NCBI GenBank assembly: GCA_902792895.1
Contig: CADBBK010000004.1
Coordinates: 1 to 60,463 of the forward strand
DNA: 60,463 nt
Direction: 5' to 3'
Source: an uncultured Bacteroidales bacterium
GTDB lineage: Bacteria > Bacteroidota > Bacteroidia > Bacteroidales > Muribaculaceae
This document shows, one piece after another, positions 1 to 9,147 of this stretch (positions are counted from its first letter, which is position 1; each line of letters begins with the position of its first letter). The position numbers were made by a program, and so were the translations under genes. The notes under the pieces are model-generated. The model searched no databases and had not been told where the DNA came from. It saw only the letters and a list, made by a program, of their open reading frames with translations.

Positions 1-169
1 CGGAAGCCTCGAAGTGGGCCTTCACGTTGAGCTGAACGGTGCCACCGAGGTTCTCGGTCACGTTGGCGTCGTCCATGTAGAAGTACTCGGTACCACCGCT
101 AACGAACTCACCAGCGAACATGCCGCCAGCCAGCATTGCGGTTGCTAAAGTAAATAAAAACTTCTTCAT
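1..169 (-). CDS. Secreted protein, N-terminal fragment (cut by window start)
   Basis: Reading leftward from the ATG at 169, 56 codons remain before the window edge. The product starts MKKFLFTLATAMLAGGMFAG, a clear Sec signal peptide, followed by a stretch containing TEYFYMDDANVTENLGG and VQLNVKAHFEA. That start (Tyr/Phe-Met-Asp-Asp, then a strand ending in Val-Lys-Ala-His-Phe-Glu-Ala) resembles the first strands of cohesin-like or Ig-like beta-sandwich modules in secreted Bacteroidales proteins. This resemblance is recalled, not searched. Two other proteins in the window carry dockerin-like tails, so a cohesin-like partner would fit, but the fragment is too short to decide. Confidence 0.6.
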   Translation of the reverse strand, partial: MKKFLFTLATAMLAGGMFAGEFVSGGTEYFYMDDANVTENLGGTVQLNVKAHFEAS

Positions 170-556
170 AACAAATTGAAATTAAAATAGTTAATAAATA
201 AAAAGTAATAAATATCTGTTCAGTTGCATGTCGGGATAATAAAGATTCTAGTTCTTCTCTTGATTCATCATTAAAGATTCGGACTAACTTTAGGTCTCTG
301 TCGTTATTCTAGCTATTGAACACTTTAATGTGTGATTGCATCTGTTATCGGGGTCGTTATAGTTACACAACTTCAATCTTCCAGCACCGGGTGCCAGGCG
401 ATTAACCATGTGAAACTTTATTCCTCTCATACCTAATATGTGTCTACAAAATGTGTTTAAACAGTGTGACAAATATAGTTCACTGCAAAGATAAGCAACA
501 TTTCATTACTAAATGCGCTCAAACAGGAAAAAATGTATTAAAAAAACTTAAAACGC
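170..556. other. AT-rich intergenic region, long leader
   Basis: No convincing gene is seen here; short open frames lack family features and sit in AT-rich sequence. On the minus strand, TATCTTTG (plus-strand 486-493) and TATATTTG (470-477) match the Bacteroidetes -7 box, which would give the gene starting at 169 a leader of about 300 nt. Neither has a well-spaced -33 element. The leader is long enough to hold a regulatory RNA, but no known riboswitch was recognised. Confidence 0.4.
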
Positions 557-1741
557 TCAAACAAATAACATCACGAGGACATAGAGCCAATGGGCGACAA
601 TTGCAGCCACCAGTCCACCGATGGTGTGGGAGAGGATGGCGCGCGAGGTGAGCTCACGGTAGTGCATCGAGTCAAGCATGGCGGTGTGGGTGCTCAGGAA
701 GCCGCTCCAGCACATGCCGATAGCGGTGAATACGGCGATGGCATTGCCATCGGCCCAGCCTTCCTGAATGAACTTGGGAACCAGACCGAGGGCAGCCCCG
801 ACGGCGCCAAGGGCGGTGATGGGGAAGCCGATGAGGTGGGGATCCTCAAAGCCGAACAGGGCCTTGAAGACAATGCTGATCTTATCGCCCAGCCAGGGGA
901 GGACGCCGACGCCCTCATAGGCAGCGCCGGTATAGACGCCATCGGGGCCGGGTGAGAAGGTGAGAATCATCACGAGCGACGAGATGATGATGACGCCCGG
1001 GATGATGGCAAGGCCCACATCGACGCCCGTGCGGCCGCCATCGAGCAGCGAGTTGAGGATGCGCAGGAACACCGACTTGTACTCCTCGTGCTCGACCTTG
1101 AGGTCTTCCTCGGTGAGTTCGCAGGCGGGCTCATCGGCATACTCGGGGTGCGTCTTGCGCACAAAGTACTGCATCAAGCGGGTGGACACCATACAGCCGA
1201 CGATGGCTCCCAGCAGTCCGATGAGGGGCTCACGGAAGTAACCGTAACCCATCATGAACACGATGACAATGAGGCCCATACCGAAGGCCGTGCCGAAGTT
1301 GGTGAGCGAGATAAACTGGTATTTCTTGAAGTGGGATGCAAAACGCTTGTCCTGGGACAAGGTGATAATGGCGGGGTTGTCGCTCAGGAAGGTGAGCACG
1401 GCGCCCAGCGAGGCCATGCCCGGCAGGTTGAACAAGGGCCGCATGAGGGGCCGCAAACCCTTTTCCAGCAGCTCGACGACGCCAAACTCGACGAACAAGC
1501 GTCCGATGGCGCCCGTGATGACGCAGACGGCCATGAGGAAGAAGCAGGTGTTCAGCAGCAGGTCATGGGCGGTGTGCATGACGGTATTGAGCATGTTGGC
1601 GGCTCCCATCTTGATGGCCAAGCCACCAAACAGAGCTACGACAATCGATAAGCAAATAACGCCACTGAGCTTGTGGCGGGCTCGCTTCAGGGTACGGAAG
1701 TACCTCTTAGTAAGCGACATGTGCATTCTACGCATTTTCAT
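557..1741 (-). CDS. Gate (nucleoside recognition) domain membrane protein
   Basis: Polytopic inner-membrane protein of about 394 residues with two Gate-type blocks. The first contains FLSDNPAIITLSQDKRF and the helices around it; the second contains GFPITALGAVGAALGLVPKF and a final helix pair ending in LYVLVMLFV. A charged cytoplasmic linker (ELTEEDLKVEHEEYKS) separates them. Proteins of this type are called nucleoside-recognition or CD0519/CD1768-like membrane proteins; their substrate is not firmly known. In-frame ATGs at 1741, 1735, 1726 and 1720 are all possible starts; 1741 is chosen because a -7 box (TACCTTTG, minus strand, 1782-1789) lies just upstream. Longer starts would lie upstream of that box. 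Confidence 0.72.
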   Translation of the reverse strand: MKMRRMHMSLTKRYFRTLKRARHKLSGVICLSIVVALFGGLAIKMGAANMLNTVMHTAHDLLLNTCFFLMAVCVITGAIGRLFVEFGVVELLEKGLRPLMRPLFNLPGMASLGAVLTFLSDNPAIITLSQDKRFASHFKKYQFISLTNFGTAFGMGLIVIVFMMGYGYFREPLIGLLGAIVGCMVSTRLMQYFVRKTHPEYADEPACELTEEDLKVEHEEYKSVFLRILNSLLDGGRTGVDVGLAIIPGVIIISSLVMILTFSPGPDGVYTGAAYEGVGVLPWLGDKISIVFKALFGFEDPHLIGFPITALGAVGAALGLVPKFIQEGWADGNAIAVFTAIGMCWSGFLSTHTAMLDSMHYRELTSRAILSHTIGGLVAAIVAHWLYVLVMLFV

Positions 1742-1781
1742 TGGAGCAACATGAAGTATTATTAAGGTTGAAAAGTCGGGA

Positions 1782-1789
1782 CAAAGGTA
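1782..1789 (-). promoter_or_regulatory. Bacteroidetes -7 box for the Gate-domain gene
   Basis: The minus strand reads TACCTTTG, matching TAnnTTTG, about 40 nt upstream of the ATG at 1741. No good -33 TTTG is seen at the usual spacing. Confidence 0.5.
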
Positions 1790-1877
1790 GAGAAAAGTTT
1801 TGAGGTGGCGGCCGTCAGCAGGGATTTTTCTCACTCAGGAGGGAAATTGTCGGACGAGGGGTGCCTGCCTTAACAAG

Positions 1878-1909
1878 CACCGGCAGCGCACGGGTGTGCT
1901 CTGCCGGTG
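1878..1909 (-). terminator. Hairpin after the outer-membrane protein gene
   Basis: CACCGGCAG (1878-1886) pairs with CTGCCGGTG (1901-1909), and an inner GCAC/GTGC pair lies in the loop. It sits 8 nt past the minus-strand stop at 1918. The T-run is weak (CTTGTT), so it may be an inefficient terminator or a 3' stabilising hairpin. Confidence 0.5.
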
Positions 1910-1917
1910 TGATTGAT

Positions 1918-4755
1918 TTAGAAGGGGGGACGTCCGCCAGGACGACCTCCACCGGGACGTCCACCGCCCGGAGGGCCGAAACGGCCGGGACCGCCGAATT
2001 CATCGTTGCGGTTCTTGGGTTGCTCACCCTTCTTGAAGGTGGTGAAGCGGTAGGTGAACGTCAGCATGCCGTAGCGACCGAGGGAGTTGTACATGGCATC
2101 CTCGATGTAGTTGGCGGTGACGTTGCGGAAGACGTTCTTGCGCTGGCCCAGGATGTCATAGACCGAAATGGTCACGGCGGCCTGCTTGTCACGCAGGAAC
2201 TGATAGGCCAACGAGCCATTCCAGATCCACTGGCTGGTATTGTAGCCCGAGGTGTAACCGCTGGTGGTGCTGTAGCTCAGGTCGGTGCTGACTACCAGGC
2301 CGAAGGGGGCCGAGTAGGTGCCATTGAACATGCCACCATAGGTGTGGATATTGCGGTTGCTGGCGGTCTGTACCGTGTTGGTGGTGTTCTGGAAACCGTA
2401 GCGGGGACGCAACTCGATGTCAAACACGCTGTTGCGGAAGGCCAGGCCCGGCGAGTAATTGATATTGAACGTGTTACTGCGGTTCTCCACGCCGTTGTTG
2501 ATACCCTTGGTGACGGAGTAGCGCATGAACATGTGGCTCGAGAAGTACCATACCTTGCTGGCGCCGAAGGGGAAGCTGAGCATGTTCATCGCCATGGCAT
2601 TCCACACACCGTCCACGTTGGTGTAGCTGGTCAAGCGACCACCGGTGGTGGAGTCGTAGGACGTGGTCGAGACGATGCTGTTCTGGGCGAAGTCCACATT
2701 GATCATCGCCATGATGCTGCGCTGGGCGCCCTGTGCAAAGTCACCGAAGCGCAGGTTGATGTTGTGGTTGAAGGTGGCCTTCAACTCGGGATTACCGACG
2801 ACGATATTCAGCGGGTTGCTCACGTCGGCAACAGGTTGCAACTGGGTGATGCTGGGCTGGTTAGCACGCATGCGGTAGTTGAAGTTGAGGTTGCGCGTCT
2901 CGCTGAACTTGTAGCGGAAACGGGCGTAGGGAGCCACCGACCAGGCCCAGCGCTCGGGGATGTCGCGGGCACTGTTGATGAGGTCCTTGCTCTTGGACAT
3001 GGCGCTGTTGACGGTGATGCCCACATTGAGGTTATAGGCCTTGCGCACCTGGCGGAAACCAGCGCGGAACTCCTGGTTGTAGAACGTGTTGCGGAAACTG
3101 TTGCTCAGTCCCTCGTTCCAATCCTGACTGGTGATCGTGCCACCGGGCCAGATGCCGACGCGCTCGTTGTCATACACCAACTTGTCGCTCGTGGTGTAGC
3201 GGTAGCTGCCGCGATAGGAGAACTCGAGGAAACGGGCGTTCTTGACGTTGCCGAGGGGCTCGGTCCACGAGATGCGTCCCGTGACGCTGTGGGTCTTGCG
3301 GCGGTTGTTGGCCGTCTGGTCGATGAGTTCGTTCTGCTCGGGGAGCAGGTAGTAGGTGTTGTCGGTGTAGGTGTCGGCATCCTCGCGGACGTTGCTGTAG
3401 GAGTAATTGAGCATCAGGCTCTGGCTGCGGCCGGGATGGCTGGCGACCTTGTGGTTGTAAATTAACCTGGCACCCCACTCATAGCTCTTGCCGTCGTTGA
3501 GGAAGTTGCTCCAGCTGCGATTCACCGAGGTCCTGGCAACATCGCCGGCACGGGTGAGCGACGAGTCGCCACGCTCGCTCTTGTTGAAGTTGAACGAGAA
3601 ATTGGGCCTGAAGTCGATGGTGTTGTTGCTGTCCACCTCCCACTTGATGCGGAAGTCACCGCGTATGTTGTGGCTCTTGTCGCGGGCGGCAGTGTTGGCA
3701 TCGTAATAACTGGTCGAGTCCTCGAACAGGTACTGACGAGCCGTGCGCGTGCGGGTGTCGCGGTCGCTGTGGCTGTACATCAGGTCACCGCCCACACGGA
3801 AGTGGTCATCCTCCTTGCTGCCGATGTTGAAGTTGAGGCCCGCATACTGCGACGTGGTGACGCCACGGTCACCGCCGAAGCGCTGGAAACGGCCCGATGC
3901 CCCGTCGCCGAAGCCCAGGTTGTTCACATTGTTGCCACCGCCCAGCAAGGTCAGCTGGTTGCCGTCGCGGAAGTGGTTGATCATCACGTTGCCCGCATAG
4001 CGTTTGTCGGTGCCATAGCCGGCATTGACGGTGCCAAACCAGCCGTTGTTCATGCCCTTCTTGACGGTGAGGTTGATGACGGTCTCGTCGTCACCGTCAT
4101 CGACACCCGTCAGGCGCGCCAGGTCACTCTTGCGGTCGATGACCTGCAGCTTGTTGATCATGTCGGCGGGGATATTCTTGCTGGCCACGGTGGGATCGTC
4201 GTTGAAGAATTCCTTGCCGTCGATGAGGATTTTCTTCACTTCCTTGCCGTTGGCCGTAATCTTGCCGTCACTGCCCACTTCCACGCCAGGCAGGCGCTTG
4301 AGCAGGTCCTCGACCACGGCATTGGCCTGTGTCTTATAGGTGTCGGCATTGAACTCGATGGTATCCTCCTTGACGGTGATGGCGCTCTTCACGCCCATGA
4401 CCACGGCCTCCTTGAGCATGATGGTGTTGGGGTCCATCTTGACCACGCCGATGTTCACGTCGCGGCCGTCCTCACCCACGGTGACGTGCTTGATGACGTC
4501 GTTGTAGCCCAGGTAGGTGAAGCGCAGCAGGTACTTGCCGGCCTTCACGCCCTTGATGTTGAACACGCCGTTCATGTCGGTCGTGGTGCCCTTGACCATG
4601 GTGCTGTCCTTGTTGGCCATCAGGAGCCTGACGGTAGCCTCGATCAGCTCGGTCGTGTCCTGAGAGTCCACCAGCACACCATTGATGACCGCGGCGTGCG
4701 ATGCCACGGGGATCAAGCAGGCCAGGGCAAGCAATAATGATAGTATCTTCTTCAT
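1918..4755 (-). CDS. Outer-membrane beta-barrel receptor-like protein (OMP_b-brl_3 type)
   Basis: This 945-residue envelope protein starts with a signal peptide (MKKILSLLLALACLIPVASHA). A carboxypeptidase-regulatory-like beta-sandwich follows (about residues 22-110, with GVFNIKGVKAGKYLLRFTYLGY). Next is a plug-like domain with VEDLLKRLPGVEVGSDGKI and LIDGKEFFNDDP (about 145-235), then a long barrel rich in alternating aromatic and charged strands. This order is that of the Bacteroidetes outer-membrane beta-barrel family related to TonB-dependent receptors. No SusD partner lies next to it. The C-terminus is a Gly/Pro/Arg-rich tail (about 25 residues ending GGRPGGRPPF) after the last strand, which is odd because barrels usually end on an aromatic strand. 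Substrate unknown. Confidence 0.85.
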   Translation of the reverse strand: MKKILSLLLALACLIPVASHAAVINGVLVDSQDTTELIEATVRLLMANKDSTMVKGTTTDMNGVFNIKGVKAGKYLLRFTYLGYNDVIKHVTVGEDGRDVNIGVVKMDPNTIMLKEAVVMGVKSAITVKEDTIEFNADTYKTQANAVVEDLLKRLPGVEVGSDGKITANGKEVKKILIDGKEFFNDDPTVASKNIPADMINKLQVIDRKSDLARLTGVDDGDDETVINLTVKKGMNNGWFGTVNAGYGTDKRYAGNVMINHFRDGNQLTLLGGGNNVNNLGFGDGASGRFQRFGGDRGVTTSQYAGLNFNIGSKEDDHFRVGGDLMYSHSDRDTRTRTARQYLFEDSTSYYDANTAARDKSHNIRGDFRIKWEVDSNNTIDFRPNFSFNFNKSERGDSSLTRAGDVARTSVNRSWSNFLNDGKSYEWGARLIYNHKVASHPGRSQSLMLNYSYSNVREDADTYTDNTYYLLPEQNELIDQTANNRRKTHSVTGRISWTEPLGNVKNARFLEFSYRGSYRYTTSDKLVYDNERVGIWPGGTITSQDWNEGLSNSFRNTFYNQEFRAGFRQVRKAYNLNVGITVNSAMSKSKDLINSARDIPERWAWSVAPYARFRYKFSETRNLNFNYRMRANQPSITQLQPVADVSNPLNIVVGNPELKATFNHNINLRFGDFAQGAQRSIMAMINVDFAQNSIVSTTSYDSTTGGRLTSYTNVDGVWNAMAMNMLSFPFGASKVWYFSSHMFMRYSVTKGINNGVENRSNTFNINYSPGLAFRNSVFDIELRPRYGFQNTTNTVQTASNRNIHTYGGMFNGTYSAPFGLVVSTDLSYSTTSGYTSGYNTSQWIWNGSLAYQFLRDKQAAVTISVYDILGQRKNVFRNVTANYIEDAMYNSLGRYGMLTFTYRFTTFKKGEQPKNRNDEFGGPGRFGPPGGGRPGGGRPGGRPPF

Positions 4756-4798
4756 GTTATATAGTTATCGCGTGATTGTCATTATCTTAATTTGGCGG

Positions 4799-4831
4799 CA
4801 AAGTTACTTGAAAACCACGATACGCGACAAA
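4799..4831 (-). promoter_or_regulatory. Promoter of the outer-membrane protein gene
   Basis: On the minus strand TTTG (4828-4831) is followed after 21 nt by TAACTTTG (4799-4806), a full Bacteroidetes -33/-7 pair. It lies about 45 nt upstream of the ATG at 4755. Confidence 0.7.
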
Positions 4832-4907
4832 AAAATTAGATTATTCCACCTTTTTTATCGACTAATCGCGAGTTTGCATGCTCCTCATCGCAATTTTTGG
4901 GGCCCTA

Positions 4908-4939
4908 TTTGCTTTGATGAAGAAAAAACATTAACTTTG
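4908..4939 (+). promoter_or_regulatory. Promoter of the saccharopine dehydrogenase-like gene
   Basis: TTTG (4908-4911), 20 nt, then TAACTTTG (4932-4939), about 30 nt upstream of the ATG at 4970. It diverges from the promoter at 4799-4831. Confidence 0.75.
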
Positions 4940-4969
4940 CCCACAAATTGAAATATATTTTATAGCCAT

Positions 4970-6166
4970 ATGAGCAAAGTCATTATCATCGGATGCGGTG
5001 GCGTCGGCACCGTGTGCGCCCACAAGTGCGCGCAGAACCCTGACGTGTTTAACGAGATCGTGATTGCCTCGCGCAATCGAGCCAAGTGTGACGCCGTGGC
5101 CAAGGCCATCGGCAAGGACAACATCACCACCGACCAGGTGGATGCCGATGACGTGGACCAGCTCGTGGCCCTGCTCGAGCGCCACAAGCCCGACATGGTC
5201 ATCAACCTGGCCCTGCCCTATCAGGACCTGACCATCATGGAGGCCTGCCTGCGCTGCGGCGTGAACTACCTGGACACCGCCAACTACGAGCCGCGCGACG
5301 AGGCACACTTCGAGTACAGCTGGCAGTGGGCCTACCGCGAGCGCTTTGAGCGCGCCGGGCTGACGGCCATCCTGGGCTGCGGCTTTGACCCGGGCGTGAG
5401 CGGCGTTTACACCGCCTATGCCGCCAAGCACCACTTCAGCGAGATGCACACCCTCGACATCGTGGACTGCAACGCCGGCAACCATGGCAAGGCCTTTGCT
5501 ACCAACTTCAACCCTGAGATCAACATCCGCGAGATTACCCAGAGGGGCCGCTACTGGGAGAACGGCAAGTGGATCGAGACCGGCCCGCTTGAAATCCACA
5601 AGCCCCTCACCTACCCCATGATCGGTCCGCGCGAGAGCTACCTCATGTACCACGAGGAGCTGGAGTCGCTGGTCATCAACTTCCCCACCCTGTGGCGCGC
5701 AAGGTTCTGGATGACCTTCGGCGAGGAGTACCTGACCCACCTGCGCGTGATCCAGGACATCGGCATGGCCAGCATCGAGCCCATCAACTACCAGGGCATG
5801 GAAATCGTGCCCTTGCAGTTCCTCAAGGCCGTGCTGCCCAATCCCCAAGACCTGGGCGAGAACTACACCGGCGAGACGAGCATCGGCTGCCGCATCGGCG
5901 GTCTGGACAAGGAAGGCAAGCCCCTCACCTATTACATCTACAACAACTGCGACCACCACAAGGCCTATGAGGAGACCGGCATGCAGGCCGTGAGCTACAC
6001 CACCGGTGTGCCCGCCATGACCGGCGCCATGATGTTCCTCAAGGGGCTGTGGAAGAAGCCCGGTGTACACAACGTCGAGGAGTTTGACCCCGATCCGTTC
6101 CTGGCCGTGCTCAACAAGCAAGGTCTGCCCTGGCACGAGCAGTTCAACATCGACCTCGAGGCCTAA
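4970..6166 (+). CDS. Saccharopine dehydrogenase family, probable carboxynorspermidine dehydrogenase
   Basis: 398 residues, the usual length for the family. The N-terminal Rossmann fold starts at once (VIIIGCGGVGTVCAHKCAQN), followed by the NADP(H)-binding ASRNR stretch. The middle contains LGCGFDPGVSG and YTAYAAKHHF, typical of bacterial LYS9-like enzymes that act on carboxy(nor)spermidine. The expected reaction is NADPH-dependent condensation of an aspartate semialdehyde-derived imine with a diamine in the alternative spermidine route; this is family knowledge, not shown here. The carboxynorspermidine decarboxylase gene is not in the window. The gene stands alone, with its own promoter and a strong terminator. 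Confidence 0.82.
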   Translation: MSKVIIIGCGGVGTVCAHKCAQNPDVFNEIVIASRNRAKCDAVAKAIGKDNITTDQVDADDVDQLVALLERHKPDMVINLALPYQDLTIMEACLRCGVNYLDTANYEPRDEAHFEYSWQWAYRERFERAGLTAILGCGFDPGVSGVYTAYAAKHHFSEMHTLDIVDCNAGNHGKAFATNFNPEINIREITQRGRYWENGKWIETGPLEIHKPLTYPMIGPRESYLMYHEELESLVINFPTLWRARFWMTFGEEYLTHLRVIQDIGMASIEPINYQGMEIVPLQFLKAVLPNPQDLGENYTGETSIGCRIGGLDKEGKPLTYYIYNNCDHHKAYEETGMQAVSYTTGVPAMTGAMMFLKGLWKKPGVHNVEEFDPDPFLAVLNKQGLPWHEQFNIDLEA

Positions 6167-6192
6167 AGGAGCAATACAGTACACATTATTAT

Positions 6193-6226
6193 AAAAAGGA
6201 GCAGGGTTGGACCCCTGCTCCTTTTT
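6193..6226 (+). terminator. Strong intrinsic terminator
   Basis: A perfect 14-bp stem (AAAAAGGAGCAGGG at 6193-6206 with its complement at 6213-6226) has a 6-nt loop. The A-run and T-run at its base make it usable from both directions. Confidence 0.88.
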
Positions 6227-6235
6227 CTCTCACAG

Positions 6236-6300
6236 ACGGGGGGCGGACTTAGTCTGGCAGTGCCCGACGAGGTCCGACAAGAGTCAGGCTGGCTCTGGCA
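6236..6300. repeat. Dispersed intergenic repeat, copy A
   Basis: The reverse complement of 6238-6269 aligns with 32479-32510 (shared blocks GTCGGGC and CAGAC, with a GTC further on). Each copy lies just upstream of the start region of a DNA-metabolism gene (here topoisomerase IV subunit A, there polA), in opposite orientation. The match is imperfect. Confidence 0.35.
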
Positions 6301-6342
6301 AGGTTTCTCGGGGGAATCGGGCGGTTTTTCAAAAAAAAGCAT

Positions 6343-6350
6343 TATCTTTG
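6343..6350 (+). promoter_or_regulatory. -7 box for the topoisomerase IV subunit A gene
   Basis: TATCTTTG matches TAnnTTTG 30 nt upstream of the ATG at 6381. It supports that start over any further upstream, which would lie inside the terminator region. A clear -33 TTTG is absent. Confidence 0.6.
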
Positions 6351-6380
6351 CAGGTTAAAACATTTCACAATCATCATTAT

Positions 6381-9113
6381 ATGAAGAAAGACGACGACGA
6401 ACTGGAAGGCATGGAGCCCACCGAGGACAACCCGACGGAACCCGATAACGGCGACAACGCCGGCGGCCCCGACAATGGCGAGCCTCAAGCGCACTCCTCC
6501 TACCAGGTGCCCAAAGATAAGAAACTGCAGCTGAGCGGCATGTACGAGAACTGGTTTCTCGACTATGCCTCCTACGTGATTCTGGAGCGTGCCGTGCCAC
6601 ACATCGAGGACGGTTTCAAACCCGTGCAGCGACGCATCATGCACGCCATGAAGGAGGCCGACGACGGCCACTTCAACAAGGTGGCCAACATCGTGGGTCT
6701 GACGATGCAATACCACCCCCACGGCGACGCCTCGATCTACAGCGCGCTGGTGCAGCTCGGACAGAAAGAGCTGCTCATCGACACCCAGGGTAACTGGGGT
6801 AACATCCTCACCGGCGACGGTGCGGCTGCCGGACGTTACATCGAGGCCAGGCTCAGCGAGTTTGCCCTCGATGCGGTGTACAACGCCAAGGTCACCGACT
6901 GGGGCCTCTCCTATGACGGCCGCAAGCGCGAGCCGCTGACGTTGCCCGCCAAGTTCCCGCTGCTGCTCACGCAGGGCGCCGAGGGCATCGCCGTCGGCCT
7001 GTCGTGCAAAATCCTGCCGCACAACTTCAACGAGGTCATCGATGCGGCGGTGAGCTACCTGCGCGGCGAGGAGTTCCACCTCTACCCCGACTTCCAGACG
7101 GGTGGCTACATCGACGTGAGCCACTACAACGACGGCGAGCGCGGCGGCAGTGTGCGCGTCAGGGCAAAAATCGAAAAGCTCGACAACAAGACGCTGCTCA
7201 TCAAGGACGTCCCCTACGGCAAGACCACTGGCACCGTCATCGAGTCGATTCTCAAGGCCGGCGAGCGCGGCAAGATCAAGATACGCAAGGTCGAGGACAA
7301 CACCAGCGCCACGGCCGAGATCATCGTCTCGCTGCAGGCAGGCACGAGCAGCGACATCGCCATCGACGCGCTGTACGCCTTCACCGACTGTGAGATCTCC
7401 ATCTGGCCCAACTGCTGCGTCATCAAGGACCAGAAACCGCAGTTCCTCACCGTGAGCGACGTGCTGCGCTACAGCGTGGACCGCACGCGCGAAATCCTGC
7501 GCCAGGAGCTGCAGATCCAGCGCGGCGAGACCATGGAGTCGCTGCACAACGTCTCGCTCGAGAAAATCTTTATCGAGGAGCGCATCTACAAGGACAAGGA
7601 ATTTGAGAACGCCAAGGACCAAGCCCGTGCCCTCAAGCACATCGACAAGCGCCTGACGCCCTTCAAACCGCAGTTCTACCGCGAGGTGACCGAGGACGAC
7701 CTGTTGCGCCTGCTCGAGATTCCGATGAAGCGCATCCTCAAGTACAACAGTGACAAGGCCGAGGAGAACATCGCACGCCTGAAGGAGCGCATCGAGGACA
7801 TCGACGACAAGCTGGCCCACTTGACCGACTACACCATCGCGTGGTTCGAGGGGTTGAAAACCAAGTACGGCTCCAAGTACCCACGCCGCACCATCATCCG
7901 CGAGTTTGACACCATCGTCGCCAGCAAGGTCGCCGAGGCCAACCAGAAGCTCTACATCAACCGCGCCGACGGCTTCATCGGCACGGGCCTGAAGAAGGAC
8001 GAGTTTGTGTGCAACTGCTCGGATATCGACGACATCATCATCTTCTACAAGGATGGCAAGTTCAAGGTCATCAAGGTGGCCGAGAAAATCTACGTCGGCA
8101 AGAACATCCTGTACCTCAACGTGTTCAAGAAGGGCGACGACCGCACCATCTACAACGTGCTCTACCTCGACGGACGCGGCGGCACCACGTTCATGAAGCG
8201 CTTTGCCGTCACAGGCATCACGCGCGACAAGGAGTATGACATCACACAGGGCAAGCCCGGCAGCCGCATCACCTGGTTCACCGCCAACCCCAACGGCGAG
8301 GCCGAGGTGCTGCGCATCACCCTCAAGCCCAAGTTCAGGCTCAAAATCCTGCAGTTTGACGTCAACCTGGCCGAACTCGCCATCAAGGGCAAACAGGCTC
8401 GAGGTAACATCGTGACCAAGAACGAGGTAGCACGCATCACCCTCAAGGAGGCCGGCCAGTCCACACTGGGCGACCGCGAGGTGTGGTTCGACCCCGACAT
8501 CCTGCGCATCAACTACGAGGGCCACGGCCGCTCGTTGGGCCTGTTCGGCGGCGACGACCGCATCCTGGTCATCATGGGCAGCGGCGACTTCTTCACCACC
8601 AGTGCCGAGGCCACCAACCACTACGACGAGGGCATCCTGCGCATCGAGAAATATGACAAATCCAAGGTGTGGACCGCTGTGCTCGACGATGCCGACCAGG
8701 GCCACCCCTACGTCAAGCGCTTCACCCTCGAGGACAACACCAAGAAGCAGAGCTTCATCGGCGGCAACCCCGACTCGCGGTTGCTGCTGCTGAGCGACGA
8801 GCCGTGCCCGCGTTTTGAGGTGAAGATGGGCGGCGGCGACGAGTTCCGCGAGCCGTTCATTATTGATGCTGAGGAATTTATCGGTGTCAAGACCTTCAAG
8901 GCCAAGGGCAAACGCGTCACCAACTGGGAGGTAGCCTCGATCACCGAGGTCGAGCCGCGCGAGCCGGCACCCGCCGAGGAAACCGCCCCCACGGTAGCAG
9001 CCACCGACGACGACGATGACAACACGCCGTCCGCCCCCATGAGCGACGGCATCAGCCAGGACGAGGTCCTCGACAGTTTCACCGGCCAGCAGCGCATCCC
9101 CTTCGACGACTGA
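6381..9113 (+). CDS. parC: DNA topoisomerase IV (gyrase-type) subunit A
   Basis: 910 residues after choosing the ATG that follows the -7 box. An acidic, disordered N-terminus (about 1-45) leads into the breakage-reunion domain. HPHGDASIY (about 112-120) is the quinolone-resistance loop, and GRYIEARLSEFA carries the catalytic Tyr at about 153, preceded by Arg. A coiled-coil tower region follows (about 430-560), then a beta-pinwheel C-terminal domain (about 600-870) and an acidic tail. The protein cleaves and passes DNA duplexes with its ATPase subunit (ParE), which is not in this window. The pinwheel lacks an obvious canonical GyrA box, and the sequence resembles the Bacteroidetes ParC-type A subunit, so ParC is preferred over GyrA. 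Confidence 0.88.
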   Translation: MKKDDDELEGMEPTEDNPTEPDNGDNAGGPDNGEPQAHSSYQVPKDKKLQLSGMYENWFLDYASYVILERAVPHIEDGFKPVQRRIMHAMKEADDGHFNKVANIVGLTMQYHPHGDASIYSALVQLGQKELLIDTQGNWGNILTGDGAAAGRYIEARLSEFALDAVYNAKVTDWGLSYDGRKREPLTLPAKFPLLLTQGAEGIAVGLSCKILPHNFNEVIDAAVSYLRGEEFHLYPDFQTGGYIDVSHYNDGERGGSVRVRAKIEKLDNKTLLIKDVPYGKTTGTVIESILKAGERGKIKIRKVEDNTSATAEIIVSLQAGTSSDIAIDALYAFTDCEISIWPNCCVIKDQKPQFLTVSDVLRYSVDRTREILRQELQIQRGETMESLHNVSLEKIFIEERIYKDKEFENAKDQARALKHIDKRLTPFKPQFYREVTEDDLLRLLEIPMKRILKYNSDKAEENIARLKERIEDIDDKLAHLTDYTIAWFEGLKTKYGSKYPRRTIIREFDTIVASKVAEANQKLYINRADGFIGTGLKKDEFVCNCSDIDDIIIFYKDGKFKVIKVAEKIYVGKNILYLNVFKKGDDRTIYNVLYLDGRGGTTFMKRFAVTGITRDKEYDITQGKPGSRITWFTANPNGEAEVLRITLKPKFRLKILQFDVNLAELAIKGKQARGNIVTKNEVARITLKEAGQSTLGDREVWFDPDILRINYEGHGRSLGLFGGDDRILVIMGSGDFFTTSAEATNHYDEGILRIEKYDKSKVWTAVLDDADQGHPYVKRFTLEDNTKKQSFIGGNPDSRLLLLSDEPCPRFEVKMGGGDEFREPFIIDAEEFIGVKTFKAKGKRVTNWEVASITEVEPREPAPAEETAPTVAATDDDDDNTPSAPMSDGISQDEVLDSFTGQQRIPFDD

Positions 9114-9147
9114 AAGACTACGATAATGGGAAGACAATAAAACAGTA

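Noticed and set aside
590-1754. Several long plus-strand open frames opposite the Gate-domain gene
   Set aside because: They are high-G+C antisense frames without promoters or family motifs; the minus-strand membrane protein explains the region.
1861-3465. 534-codon plus-strand frame opposite the outer-membrane protein gene
   Set aside because: Its composition (Val/Ala/His/Gly-rich) is typical of an antisense frame of a real gene, and the minus-strand product has a signal peptide and known domain order.
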